Shown piece by piece: positions 24,094 through 32,442 of a stretch of DNA of 39,404 nt (positions are counted from its first letter, which is position 1; every line of letters starts with the position of its first letter). The notes under the pieces are model-generated. The model ran no database searches. It saw only the letters and a program-made list of their open reading frames with translations, and was not told where the DNA came from. The DNA is from Fidelibacterota bacterium (GTDB taxonomy: Bacteria > Fidelibacterota > Marinisomatia > Marinisomatales > TCS55). The DNA lies in assembly GCA_016845785.1 (NCBI GenBank), contig JAERSH010000003.1, positions 1 to 39,404 on the forward strand. The letters run 5' to 3'. Position numbers and translations under genes: made by a program.

Positions 24094-24918
24094 TTAATTA
24101 TTTTCAATTGTGCACACAGAATAAGTTTTAATCAGATCCTCATCTATGGGTGGTTTATTGGGCTCCAGCGATTGTTCTAATTGCCGCATAGGCACATTTT
24201 CTGCCACCCTTAAAGATGAATGTTTTTCAATGGAATGAATATCATCAAACCCCGTTATCCACGGCGAACCCATATCTTCAAATAATTGGGCCAAATCCGT
24301 CAATTCTTGGCGACCTGTGGTATGGTTAATGATGCTGGTGGACACATAATCAAATGAAATGGCAAATCGGTCGATATGTGCTTGAAAAGTATCAAACAAA
24401 CCATAGATGAGATGATCGGGGATATACATACAGTTTCCCTCCCAAATGAATAGGGTGGGCGCCATTCTATCAAATCCAGATTGATCTAATACAGATATGA
24501 CATCATCTTCAATATAATTGCATGGCACAAAGGTTGAAGGATAATGAATACCGTTTTGTTCGATGACATCTTTTTTATGATTGAGCACAGGGGATTGATC
24601 CACATCGAAGAATCGTGCACCTTGCCCAGCATAATTGCAAACACGCATATCAAATCCGCCCCCAAGCAAAACCACTTGGGTCGTATCATTTTGGATATAT
24701 TGAGATATTTTGTCACCAAAATATCGAACACGATATCGAATCATAGATTCAGTTGTGGGCATAATTCTTGCCATTTCCCGTGCTTTTTCTACCATCTCAT
24801 CATCCAAAAAATATTGGGCATGATCATCACGAAATAAAGGGATATCCCTCTTGGATTCCTCAGCTCGAAATGCCGCAATGATAAAAGCGGTGGAGCCTAT
24901 TTGATCGATTAAATTCAA
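24094..24918 (-). CDS. SAM-dependent methyltransferase, leucine carboxyl methyltransferase (LCMT) family
   Basis: A 274-aa class I methyltransferase of the LCMT/TIGR00027-type family. An N-terminal STAFIIAAFRAEES leads to RYRVRYFGDKI; the SAM-binding loop VVLLGGGFDMRVCNYA (GGGFDMR at 86-92) and acidic motif II RFFDVDQSPVLNHKK follow. PTLFIWEGNCMYI resembles the motif IV / WExx region seen in the family. The substrate in bacteria is generally unknown (polyketides, peptides or protein carboxylates). It starts 15 bases after the M3 peptidase stop, so they are co-transcribed. Confidence 0.85.
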   Translation of the reverse strand: MNLIDQIGSTAFIIAAFRAEESKRDIPLFRDDHAQYFLDDEMVEKAREMARIMPTTESMIRYRVRYFGDKISQYIQNDTTQVVLLGGGFDMRVCNYAGQGARFFDVDQSPVLNHKKDVIEQNGIHYPSTFVPCNYIEDDVISVLDQSGFDRMAPTLFIWEGNCMYIPDHLIYGLFDTFQAHIDRFAISFDYVSTSIINHTTGRQELTDLAQLFEDMGSPWITGFDDIHSIEKHSSLRVAENVPMRQLEQSLEPNKPPIDEDLIKTYSVCTIENN

Positions 24919-24933
24919 TGCAGGAGATTGACC

Positions 24934-27084
24934 TTAGTCCAAACCGCGTCTAATGAGTAATGGTTGAATATTGGGTTCAGCCCCTCGGAATGTTTTAAAA
25001 ATCGAAAGTGCATCCTCACTGCCGCCTCTAGAGAGCAACGTCTTTCTAAAATGGTCGCCGTTTTCTCTTTTGAGTCCGCCATTTTCCTTAAACCATTCAA
25101 CCGTATCTGCATCCAACACTTCACTCCAGATATAGGAGTAATAGCCCGCAGAATAACCACCAATAATATGGGAGAAATAGGTGCAGCGGTAGCGGGGAGG
25201 AACGGCATGAAATGAAATGCCGCCCGTGGTGAGTGCATCTGCCTCAAAGGCAATTAGTTCGTCGGCTGTTGGCACCTGATCGGGAGTGAGTTGATGCAAG
25301 GATTGATCCAATATAGATGCAGCCAAATATTCAGTGGTGGCAAATCCTTGGTTAAACTTTTGAGTGGCCAAGACTTTATCCAATAGTGCTTTCGGCATGG
25401 CTTCGCCCGTTTCATGGTGGACGGCATAGTTCTTCAAAACAGATGGCCATACAGCCCACATTTCATTCACTTGAGAAGGGTATTCCACAAAATCTCTGGG
25501 TACGGACGTGCCGGCAAAATAGGGGTAATTCACGTTGGAGAACATGCCATGAAGGGCGTGGCCGAATTCATGAAACATGGTAATCACTTCATCAAAGGAC
25601 ATGAGGGTCGGTTCACCCGCTGGTGGCTTGACCACATTTTGATGATTGGCCACCACAGGCTGATCGCCCATGAGATTAGATTGAGATACATATGCATTCA
25701 TCCATGCGCCGCCTCTTTTGGAAGAACGAGCGTATCCGTCAAAAATAAATAAAGCTAAAGTAGATCCATCTTCATTGAACACTTCGAATGTCCGAACATC
25801 TTCTTGATAAACAGGGAGGTCAAATCGTTCTTTGAATGTGATGCCAAACAGCTGGGTTGCCGCATAGAAGACGCCGTTTTGCAGCACATTGTCCATTTCG
25901 AAATATGGTTTCAGTTGGGATGCATCAAAACTGTATCGGTCCGCACGTACTTTCTCGGTATAAAAGTCCCAATCCCAGGATGCCAATTCAAAATTGCCCC
26001 CTTCCGAATCGATCATTTTTTGCAGGTCTGCCGCTTCTTTTTTCGCATTGGCCAAGGCTTTGGGCGCAAGGCTGCTTAACCGTTCATTGACCGCATCCGG
26101 TGTGAGGGCAGTTTGAATTTCTAAGCGATATGCCGCATGGTTGGCATATCCCATAAGTTGTGCCCGTTCTGCACGGAGTTTCAATACCTTGGAAAGGTTT
26201 TCCCGATTGTCAAATTCACCACCACGGCTGCCCCGAGAAAGGGATGTTTTATGAATCCGTTCTCTCAATGCACGGTTGGTTAAAGAAGACATGGGTGGTT
26301 GTCCACTCGTATTGCGGAGTGTAAGTACATATTTGCCTTCTAAATCTCGGGAAGTCGCTTCGTTGGCGGCCGCCTCAATGACTGCATCAGAGAGTCCATC
26401 TAATTCTTCTTTGGTATCCACCACCACAGCCAATGCATTCACTTCTTTAAGAACATTTTGGCTGAATTGGGTCTGGAGGACGGCAATTTCGCCATTGATC
26501 GCTTTTAGGCGTTCTTTTTCTTCAGAAGATAGTTTTGCCCCGGCGCGGACAAAATCTGTGTAATATTTTTCAATAAGGCGGACACCTTCTGCATCCAAGC
26601 CTAAATTATTTCGATTTTCATGGAGTAAGCTTACCCGCTTGAAAAGAGAGCTATTTAACAGGATTTGATCTTGATGGGCAGAGAGTTTTGGTGCCATTTC
26701 ACTGCGGACCGCTTCCATCTCATCATTGGTATGTGCAGAGGTAAGGGCAAAAAACACGGAAGAAACACGACCCAAAAGGGCGCCTGATTTCTCCAGACCA
26801 ACAATGGTATTTTCAAAAGTAGGCGATGCATTATTATTGGCAATGGCCTCAATTTCAGCAATGTGTTCGGCCATACCTTTTTCGAATGCCGGTTTATAGT
26901 GTTCGTTCTTCACCCGGTCAAAAGGCGGATATTTCATATAGAGATCACTCTCTGCATAAAATGGATTTTCACTAACAGCTGGTGCGTCTGCCGCAACCGT
27001 AGTTGAGGATTTAGTATTTTGCACTGCGCAACCCCCCATGATGATTACACATGATAAGATTCCTGTAAATAGTTTGGTTTTCAT
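24934..27084 (-). CDS. dcp: M3 family zinc metallopeptidase lipoprotein (Dcp/oligopeptidase A-like)
   Basis: A 716-aa thimet-type oligopeptidase. The zinc site HEFGHALH is at residues 505-512 in FDEVITMFHEFGHALHGMFS, and the third ligand Glu is in FVEYPSQVNEMW about 25 residues on. The C-terminal lid motif SHIIGGYSAGYYSYIWSEVL is typical of peptidyl-dipeptidase Dcp. The N-terminus MKTKLFTGILSCVIIMGGC is a lipobox, with C at residue 19, so unlike cytosolic E. coli Dcp it should be anchored in the periplasm or outer membrane. A purine-rich GGGGAG lies upstream of the ATG, and a promoter box about 40 bases away. It is the first gene of the six-gene minus-strand run. The symbol reflects family only. 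Confidence 0.92.
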   Translation of the reverse strand: MKTKLFTGILSCVIIMGGCAVQNTKSSTTVAADAPAVSENPFYAESDLYMKYPPFDRVKNEHYKPAFEKGMAEHIAEIEAIANNNASPTFENTIVGLEKSGALLGRVSSVFFALTSAHTNDEMEAVRSEMAPKLSAHQDQILLNSSLFKRVSLLHENRNNLGLDAEGVRLIEKYYTDFVRAGAKLSSEEKERLKAINGEIAVLQTQFSQNVLKEVNALAVVVDTKEELDGLSDAVIEAAANEATSRDLEGKYVLTLRNTSGQPPMSSLTNRALRERIHKTSLSRGSRGGEFDNRENLSKVLKLRAERAQLMGYANHAAYRLEIQTALTPDAVNERLSSLAPKALANAKKEAADLQKMIDSEGGNFELASWDWDFYTEKVRADRYSFDASQLKPYFEMDNVLQNGVFYAATQLFGITFKERFDLPVYQEDVRTFEVFNEDGSTLALFIFDGYARSSKRGGAWMNAYVSQSNLMGDQPVVANHQNVVKPPAGEPTLMSFDEVITMFHEFGHALHGMFSNVNYPYFAGTSVPRDFVEYPSQVNEMWAVWPSVLKNYAVHHETGEAMPKALLDKVLATQKFNQGFATTEYLAASILDQSLHQLTPDQVPTADELIAFEADALTTGGISFHAVPPRYRCTYFSHIIGGYSAGYYSYIWSEVLDADTVEWFKENGGLKRENGDHFRKTLLSRGGSEDALSIFKTFRGAEPNIQPLLIRRGLD

Positions 27085-27123
27085 TGATGATAAACTCCCC
27101 GTTTATATGTTTCATTTGCGGAG

Positions 27124-27155
27124 CGAAAATAAGGGAAAGAATTGAAATAAATGAA
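27124..27155 (-). promoter_or_regulatory. Promoter of the M3 peptidase operon
   Basis: On the minus strand, TTC (27155-27153), exactly 21 bases, then TATTTTCG (27131-27124). The ATG is 39 bases downstream, leaving a leader of about 30 nt that includes GGGGAG as a ribosome binding site. Spacing and box match the promoter-like arrays at rpsT, the crp-like gene and the barrel gene. Confidence 0.5.
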
Positions 27156-27173
27156 GAATGAATTAAGATTGAT

Positions 27174-27503
27174 GATTAAGGATTGTTGATTTGTGATTAA
27201 TCTTCAATCAACAATTGGAAATCTAGGTAATCATCTACAGAATCATGAAATGCCTGTTCAATTTCGTCAACGGTCCTGCCTTGAAAGGTAATAACATCTT
27301 TTGTGTCTAAAACTTCACCATGAAAGATTTTGGATTCATCGTCAAATTCAACACGACCCGTATAACCTTTGTAATTCATCATAAATTTAATTGAGTACTT
27401 AATTTTTCAAGAGAAATCAATTTTTCGTCCTCATACTATTATTGGGATGTTTTACTGATATCTTTATACTCATTCATTAATCTACAATCAACAATCCTAA
27501 ATC
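27174..27503. repeat. Imperfect inverted repeat flanking a truncated hicB
   Basis: The arm at 27174-27202 begins GATTAAGGATTGTTGATT, and the reverse complement of 27476-27503 begins GATTTAGGATTGTTGATT; both then continue GT(G/AG)ATTAAT, giving about 26 matching positions of 28. The left arm also contains its own hairpin, ATTGTTGATT (27182-27191) against AATCAACAAT (27206-27215). The arms bracket the solo hicB, and the left arm encodes its last residues and stop codon. It may be a small repeat element of the REP/MITE type. Confidence 0.55.
27197..27382 (-). CDS. HicB-like antitoxin domain, solo and C-terminally truncated
   Basis: A 61-aa protein with the HicB partial RNase-H-like fold: MNYKGYTGRVEFDDESKIFH, then GEVLDTKDVITFQGRTVDEI and EQAFHDSVDDYLDF. 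Full-length HicB proteins of this subfamily continue for about 50 residues into a DNA-binding ribbon-helix-helix (typically after a PxxGKF sequence). Here the protein ends in QLLIED, encoded by an inverted repeat that supplies the stop. No hicA precedes it. It is either a remnant or a solo regulator that can still bind toxin. Its sequence differs from the complete HicB about 120 bases upstream, so it is not a duplication of it. Confidence 0.7.
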   Translation of the reverse strand: MMNYKGYTGRVEFDDESKIFHGEVLDTKDVITFQGRTVDEIEQAFHDSVDDYLDFQLLIED

Positions 27504-27840
27504 AAGACTCATCAATCACGGTTTTCAGTTTTTTCACCACATATTTATTCAAGCTTTCGCCTTCTGAGACTGCCCGAACAGATAATGCTTTGTGGAGGTC
27601 CGCACCGGTTCTCAAGATGAACTTCCCTGAATATTCTTTATTTGTAGGTGGGGGGAGGGGATGTTTATCTGTTTTATATATTTCGATCCATTCATCAAGG
27701 ATTTGACCTAATTCCTGATACACCTCTGTTTCATCGTCGCCATGGCAACAAGGGCCAACCCACCCCGGAATTGAACCCACGTAACATTGATCTTCATCGG
27801 ACCATGAAACAATCTTTAAATATTTTTGACTTTCGTTCAT
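27502..27840 (-). CDS. hicB: HicB family antitoxin
   Basis: A 112-aa antitoxin. The N-terminal half has the HicB fold (KIVSWSDEDQCYVGSIPGWV, then CCHGDDETEVYQELGQILDE); the C-terminal half carries a ribbon-helix-helix (GKFILRTGADLHKALSVRAV, SEGESLNKYVVKKLK). It would neutralise HicA and bind the operator upstream of the pair. Its ATG shares one base with the HicA stop, giving strict coupling. The unusual CC pair in the centre is noted but has no known role. Confidence 0.93.
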   Translation of the reverse strand: MNESQKYLKIVSWSDEDQCYVGSIPGWVGPCCHGDDETEVYQELGQILDEWIEIYKTDKHPLPPPTNKEYSGKFILRTGADLHKALSVRAVSEGESLNKYVVKKLKTVIDES

Positions 27841-28031
27841 TATTTTACTGCTTCAATATTCTTTTTCACCAATTTCTCCTGGTAAGGTTTGGCATCATCG
27901 CCCAATTTACCGGAAATAGTGATGGTCATACCCTTTAGGTGCTTAAAATTTCGATGGCTTCCTTTTCCGCCTCTATTGACAAAACCTGCCTTTTCTAAAT
28001 CTTTAATTAATTGACGAATTTTTCGTGGCAT
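27840..28031 (-). CDS. hicA: HicA family toxin (mRNA interferase)
   Basis: A 63-aa toxin with a double-stranded-RNA-binding-like fold that cleaves mRNA. The catalytic His lies in GGKGSHRNFKH, within KAGFVNRGGKGSHRNFKHLK, and the domain ends KPYQEKLVKKNIEAVK. Length is normal and no disabling change is seen. Toxin-first order and one-base overlap with hicB are typical. Tandem operator-like repeats lie just upstream of the ATG. Confidence 0.93.
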   Translation of the reverse strand: MPRKIRQLIKDLEKAGFVNRGGKGSHRNFKHLKGMTITISGKLGDDAKPYQEKLVKKNIEAVK

Positions 28032-28036
28032 AAATT

Positions 28037-28058
28037 ATGATACTATAATGATACTATC
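28037..28058 (-). promoter_or_regulatory. Tandem 11-base repeat, probable hicAB operator
   Basis: ATGATACTATA (28037-28047) is followed directly by ATGATACTATC (28048-28058), identical in ten of eleven bases. On the minus strand this lies immediately before the hicA ATG and contains TATAGT and CATAAT candidates for a -10 box, with TTGGAT upstream. The spacing of one helical turn suits side-by-side binding by ribbon-helix-helix dimers of HicB. Confidence 0.5.
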
Positions 28059-28181
28059 CAAGCTGAGATATTAAATTAAGGGTGAATTGAATAAATCTTT
28101 TTTACGAAAAAACTCACCATAGGACGGCGTTTCTATTCTGTAAATACTCTCATCATAATTTTACCCAAATTCCTTTATATA

Positions 28182-29219
28182 CGTTGCCAGCATTAGCCGT
28201 CTGGTGGAGTGAGGGTTGGGCAACTCTTCGGAAGGCGTACGGATTACTTGTCGTGCGATCTCTGACTGGAGGCCTCTCGGACGTCAGAGAGAAACGAGAA
28301 GAGCCGAGGTTCGACAGACTCTTTCCAACGAAGAGAAGTCGGAGCTATCACTTCGAAGTGGCCGGCATTTTGAAGCACAACAAGGCGTATTTCATCTCCA
28401 CTCTCTCGGGCAAGCTCGGCATAGGCCTCCACATGAGCGACCGGAACGCTTGGGTCATCGATACCGTGGAGGAGGAGTTGTGGGACACCCAAGGGAAGGA
28501 GCTCTGCTGGTGAAGCCTCAGAATACCGTTCGGGCTTTGCGTCTGGACCACCGCCCATTAAGAGGGTTATTCCGTCACCACACAATCGTCCCTCTTGGGC
28601 GTAATGGGCCTCAAGGTCTGCAATTCCGCCGAGGCTGACAGCGCCAGCGATGGAGAGCGGGTTCTGAGAGTACAAGTCACTCTCCTGAGACATATGAGAA
28701 CGCGCAGCTGCCCAGAGTGCGAGGTGCCCGCCAGCCGAGTGACCAATCGCAACGACAGCGTTCAGGTCGAGGGGGTATTGCTTTGCTGCCTGCCACAGGA
28801 AGTCGATCCCGTCGCCCACGTCCAGAAAGGTTCCAGGCCAACCGCCGCCGGAATCCACGGCCTGACGATGGGCCAGGTTCCATGTAGCCCAGCCGGCATC
28901 CTTGAGAGTCTCTGCGACTCGCTCGATCTGGCGGTAACGGTGCCAGCCTTGCCAGCAGCCTCCATGAATAACTACGGCCACCGGATGTGGCCCCTCACCA
29001 GAGGGAAGTCTCAGGTCGGCGTGCTGGAGCGAGTCAGGACCATAGAAGAATCGCTCGTCGTAGGGTATTGGCGGATAATTGAAGTCGCCGCCACCGAGAT
29101 ATTGAGCGGTCACGACTTCTGGTGCCGTCATGACGATGAGGGTGCACAAAAGTCGAATTATCATGGACGCTCTCTGAGCTAAGTTTCCCAACCCGTTTCT
29201 ATACGGCATATATGCAACG
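28182..29219. mobile_element. Candidate transposase-less mobile cassette bounded by inverted repeats
   Basis: The left end (28182-28225) reads CGTTGC, then GCCGT (28196-28200), then GGGTTGGGCAACT (28213-28225). The reverse complement of the right end (29219-29182) reads CGTTGC, GCCGT, GGGTTGGGAAACT in the same order with shorter spacing; the 13-base inner blocks agree at 12 positions. Between them lies one esterase gene of much higher GC (40 of 60 at 28801-28860, against 25 of 60 at 31021-31080 in guaB). No transposase, integrase or target-site duplication is visible. It resembles mobile insertion cassettes or MITEs moved in trans; this is inference. Confidence 0.5.
28244..29164 (-). CDS. Secreted alpha/beta-hydrolase (esterase / kynurenine formamidase-like)
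   Basis: I chose the ATG at 29164 (306 aa) because it begins a signal peptide, MIIRLLCTLIVMTAPEVVTA with cleavage before QYLG; an in-frame ATG at 29209 lies outside the GC-rich segment boundary repeat. The oxyanion motif HGGCW (in VAVVIHGGCWQGW) is that of BD-FAE and kynurenine formamidase-type hydrolases. The nucleophile Ser is in GHSAGGH, the acid Asp in HGIDDPSVPV and the His in NAGHFEV, so the triad is complete. The substrate is unknown. Base composition is far richer in GC than any neighbour, and the gene sits alone between inverted repeats, so recent transfer is likely; the donor probably shares the Gln-after-signal rule of FCB bacteria. Confidence 0.87.
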   Translation of the reverse strand: MIIRLLCTLIVMTAPEVVTAQYLGGGDFNYPPIPYDERFFYGPDSLQHADLRLPSGEGPHPVAVVIHGGCWQGWHRYRQIERVAETLKDAGWATWNLAHRQAVDSGGGWPGTFLDVGDGIDFLWQAAKQYPLDLNAVVAIGHSAGGHLALWAAARSHMSQESDLYSQNPLSIAGAVSLGGIADLEAHYAQEGRLCGDGITLLMGGGPDAKPERYSEASPAELLPLGVPQLLLHGIDDPSVPVAHVEAYAELARESGDEIRLVVLQNAGHFEVIAPTSLRWKESVEPRLFSFLSDVREASSQRSHDK

Positions 29220-29373
29220 AAGTGCGTTTACTATGTGCGTTAGTCTGTGTTTGAATATTATTACCCTCTGTATTAAACATAAATGAAGTGTACGCATGAA
29301 AGGTGACTTTCATCAAGCATAATTTCATTTCACTATTCTTGGTCTGTGTTTAAAAAAAGTCCTAAATTGCTTG

Positions 29374-30900
29374 ATGGGTAGACTAATTATTTCAACCAAT
29401 TCGATCCACTGGCGTGATCTTGCGCCGCTGTTGGATGGTCCTGCCCGCGTCAGCCTCAGTCCTGAGGCGAAGAAATCCATAAAAGATTCCCATAATGTAT
29501 TGAAGCAAATTTTGGCGTCGGGCCAGCAGGTATATGGTGTCAATACAGGATTTGGGAAGCTTAGCACCGTTTCCATTGCACCTGACGATCTAAAACAATT
29601 ACAACTGAATTTAGTAAGGTCTCATGCAGCCGGCGTGGGCAAAGCACTGGATTTGGGTGTGACTCGAATCACCATGGTTCTAAAGCTTATGACTTGGGCA
29701 AAAGGATATAGCGGTGTTCGATCTGAATTAGCAAAACTGCTGGTGGGAATGCTAAACCATGATATCCTACCGGTGATTCCTCGGCAGGGGTCCGTCGGTG
29801 CTTCGGGAGATTTGGCCCCACTTTCGCATATGGCTCGTGCCATGATCGGTGAGGGTGATGTTCATTTTCAAGACCGCATTATGCCGGCAATGATCGCCCT
29901 AAAAGAAGCAAATTTGGAGCCCACCGTACTTGAAGTAAAAGAAGGATTGAGTCTGATTAACGGGACCCAAGTATCCACCGCATTGGCCATTCGCGCTTTA
30001 GCGGAATCAAAAAAGATTTTAGAAACGGCTGATATTTCCGGCGCATTATCCGCAGAAGCCAGTCTATCCACACGAACCGTATTCACCCCAAAAATTCATA
30101 AATTGAAAAAACATAGTGGACAATTGGCTTCTGCTACGAATGTATATCAGCTTCTCAAAGGGAGTGAAGTGGTTCTATCCCATGATGATTGCGGGCGCAT
30201 TCAAGATCCATACTGTGTGCGGTGTATTCCCCATGTCCATGGTTCCAGTAGAGAAGTGTTCACCAATGCAGAAAAGATAATTCAAAATGAGATGAATTCC
30301 ATCTCGGACAATCCATTGGTTTTTCCCAATGGTGATATCATGAATTCCGGTCATTTCCATGCGGAACCGGTAGCCCAAGCATTGGATACATTATCCATCG
30401 CACTTGCAGAAATCGGCGCCATTGCTGAGCGGCGTGTGAATTATTTTATGAAAGGAATCGGTGATCGTGTACCCATGTTTGGTGCTGTAGATCCCGGATT
30501 GGAATCGGGATTTATGCTGGCCCAAGTGACGGCGGCTTCTCTGGCATCTGAGAATAAATCATTGGCGCATCCTGCCAGTGTGGATTCCATTTCTACTTCT
30601 GCCGGACAGGAAGATTTTGTCAGTATGGCACCATGGGCAGGCCGTAAATGTCTCCGTATTTTGCATAATGTGAATATGATTTTAGCCATCGAATTATTAG
30701 TGGCAGGGAATGTGAACTATCGTTTTCACCGTCAATATAAATCATCTCCGGGATTGATGCCGGTCATGCGATTGCTCATGCGATCAAAAGTATTACACAA
30801 AGTAGATCGACCCTTATCCGATGATATTCAAACTGTTTCAAACTTGATTCAATCCGGAACCATATTGGACCGTGTTCAAAAAATTAATCAATTAAAGTAA
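29374..30900 (+). CDS. hutH: Histidine ammonia-lyase
   Basis: Deaminates histidine to trans-urocanate, the first step of histidine catabolism; 508 aa is normal. The autocatalytic MIO cofactor triad A143-S144-G145 lies in GSVGASGDLAPLSHMARAMI. Other family blocks are VYGVNTGFGKLSTVSI, NLVRSHAAGVG, LSLINGTQVSTALA, QDPYCVRCIPHVHGSSREVF and SVDSISTSAGQEDFVSMAPW. I prefer ATG 29374 over the adjacent TTG 29371. No other hut gene is present; guaB follows after three bases. With the arginase-like enzyme it hints at amino-acid catabolism. The 209 bases upstream are AT-rich and include a short hairpin at 29296-29313. Confidence 0.96.
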   Translation: MGRLIISTNSIHWRDLAPLLDGPARVSLSPEAKKSIKDSHNVLKQILASGQQVYGVNTGFGKLSTVSIAPDDLKQLQLNLVRSHAAGVGKALDLGVTRITMVLKLMTWAKGYSGVRSELAKLLVGMLNHDILPVIPRQGSVGASGDLAPLSHMARAMIGEGDVHFQDRIMPAMIALKEANLEPTVLEVKEGLSLINGTQVSTALAIRALAESKKILETADISGALSAEASLSTRTVFTPKIHKLKKHSGQLASATNVYQLLKGSEVVLSHDDCGRIQDPYCVRCIPHVHGSSREVFTNAEKIIQNEMNSISDNPLVFPNGDIMNSGHFHAEPVAQALDTLSIALAEIGAIAERRVNYFMKGIGDRVPMFGAVDPGLESGFMLAQVTAASLASENKSLAHPASVDSISTSAGQEDFVSMAPWAGRKCLRILHNVNMILAIELLVAGNVNYRFHRQYKSSPGLMPVMRLLMRSKVLHKVDRPLSDDIQTVSNLIQSGTILDRVQKINQLK

Positions 30901-30903
30901 TCC

Positions 30904-32373
30904 ATGAAAAATAGACCGCCATTCACACAAGCGCTCACTTTTGATGATGTTCTCCTTGTGCCACAGGAATCCCACATTCTCCCGCGAGAAGTCAATTTGC
31001 AGACGCGTTTGACCCAAAAGATTTCAATGAATATTCCTTTGCTATCCGCTGCCATGGATACGGTGACCGAAAGTGATATGGCCGTCGCATTGGCCCGTGA
31101 GGGTGGGATAGGCATTATCCATAAAAATTTATCTATCGAAAATCAGGTCCTCATGGTGGATCGGGTTAAACGATCTGAAAGTGGTATGATTTTAAATCCC
31201 GTCACTTTGTCTGCAGACAAAACGATTGAAGATGCAAAAACTGTCATGGCGAACTATCACATCAGTGGATTGCCCGTGGTGGAAGGCGAAAAGTTAATCG
31301 GGATTATTACCAATCGTGATATCCGTTTTGAGACGGATGACTCCTTATCCGTTCGGGATCGCATGACTGGTGACAATTTAGTGACCGTTCCTCAAGGCAC
31401 CACTTTGGATGAAGCGAAAAAAGTCCTTCAAGAGCATCGGATTGAAAAACTCTTGGTTGTGGATGACAACGGACGTTTGGCGGGGTTGATTACGGTAAAG
31501 GATATTCAGAAGAAAGAAGATTTCCCCAATGCCTGTAAAGATGGAAAAGGTCGTTTACGTGTTGGCGCTGCTTTGGGTGTGAGCGGCGATGCCATGGAGC
31601 GTGCCCAAGCCTTGGCCGATGCAGATGTAGATGTGATTGTTATTGATACAGCACATGGTCACTCTGCCGGCGTGTTGAACTCCATTGAAAATATTAAAAA
31701 ATCTGTAGGTGATCTTCAGGTCATTGCAGGTAATGTGGCCACGGCGGACGGGGCTAAGGCATTGATAGATGCAGGTGTAGATTGCGTAAAAGTAGGGATT
31801 GGCGCTGGTGCCAGTTGCACCACACGGATTGTGGCCGGCGTGGGGATGCCTCAACTATCAGGGGTGATGAATTGTGTAGATGAAGCGCGAAAACATGATA
31901 TTCCGATAATTGCCGATGGCGGCATACGCTATAGCGGCGATTTATCCAAAGCCATTGCCGCCGGTGCAGAGGTGGTGATGCTTGGCTCTATGTTGGCAGG
32001 CATGGATGAAAGTCCCGGTGAGTTTATTTTATTCGAAGGTCGTCAGTATAAATCCTACCGCGGCATGGGTTCATTAGGTGCCATGCAGGAGGGCAGTGGC
32101 GATCGATATTTTCAAGAAGGAGCGGAAGCGACCAAATTAGTACCAGAAGGTATCGAAGGCATGGTGCCTTACCGCGGTTCCGTTCGAAATACGATTCATC
32201 AGCTCATGGGCGGATTGCGATCCTCCATGGGATATTGCGGCGCAAAGGATATAAACGATTTTCATGGAAAAGCTGAATTTATTCAAACCACATCAGCCGG
32301 TGTGAAGGAGAGTCATCCTCACGAAGTAAAAATTATGAAAGAAGCACCCAACTATCAGGTATCGGATAGTTAA
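30904..32373 (+). CDS. guaB: IMP dehydrogenase
   Basis: Oxidises IMP to XMP, the committed step of GMP synthesis. The 489-aa length and domain order are standard: N-terminal barrel ([39 protein letters not shown]), then two CBS domains at about 95-205 ([20 protein letters not shown] ... [20 protein letters not shown]), then the catalytic barrel with C305 in [15 protein letters not shown] and the flap/Arg-Tyr region [11 protein letters not shown]. The CBS pair suggests regulation by purine nucleotides. It ends before a bidirectional terminator shared with rpsT. Confidence 0.98.
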   Translation: MKNRPPFTQALTFDDVLLVPQESHILPREVNLQTRLTQKISMNIPLLSAAMDTVTESDMAVALAREGGIGIIHKNLSIENQVLMVDRVKRSESGMILNPVTLSADKTIEDAKTVMANYHISGLPVVEGEKLIGIITNRDIRFETDDSLSVRDRMTGDNLVTVPQGTTLDEAKKVLQEHRIEKLLVVDDNGRLAGLITVKDIQKKEDFPNACKDGKGRLRVGAALGVSGDAMERAQALADADVDVIVIDTAHGHSAGVLNSIENIKKSVGDLQVIAGNVATADGAKALIDAGVDCVKVGIGAGASCTTRIVAGVGMPQLSGVMNCVDEARKHDIPIIADGGIRYSGDLSKAIAAGAEVVMLGSMLAGMDESPGEFILFEGRQYKSYRGMGSLGAMQEGSGDRYFQEGAEATKLVPEGIEGMVPYRGSVRNTIHQLMGGLRSSMGYCGAKDINDFHGKAEFIQTTSAGVKESHPHEVKIMKEAPNYQVSDS

Positions 32374-32442
32374 TAATATTTCGAGTTCTAAGTTTTTCCT
32401 TGTCTGACCGTCAAGCAGAAAAGCACTGATAATTTTAAAAGA

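Noticed and set aside
28182-28244. Integron attC site next to the GC-rich esterase gene
   Set aside because: GTTGGGC/GCCCAAC occurs, but the paired RYYYAAC...GTTRRRY layout is missing and the two gene-flanking copies are inverted, whereas cassette attC sites repeat in the same direction.
28595-29182. 195-aa open frame on the plus strand across the esterase
   Set aside because: It lies antisense over a gene with a complete catalytic triad and signal peptide. Long shadow frames are expected in GC-rich DNA, and the translation looks like no protein family.
29296-29313. Hairpin ATGAAAG-GTGA-CTTTCAT upstream of hutH as a terminator or riboswitch
   Set aside because: Stem is only seven weak pairs with no T-run after it, and nothing else in the region forms a riboswitch-like fold that I can recognise.
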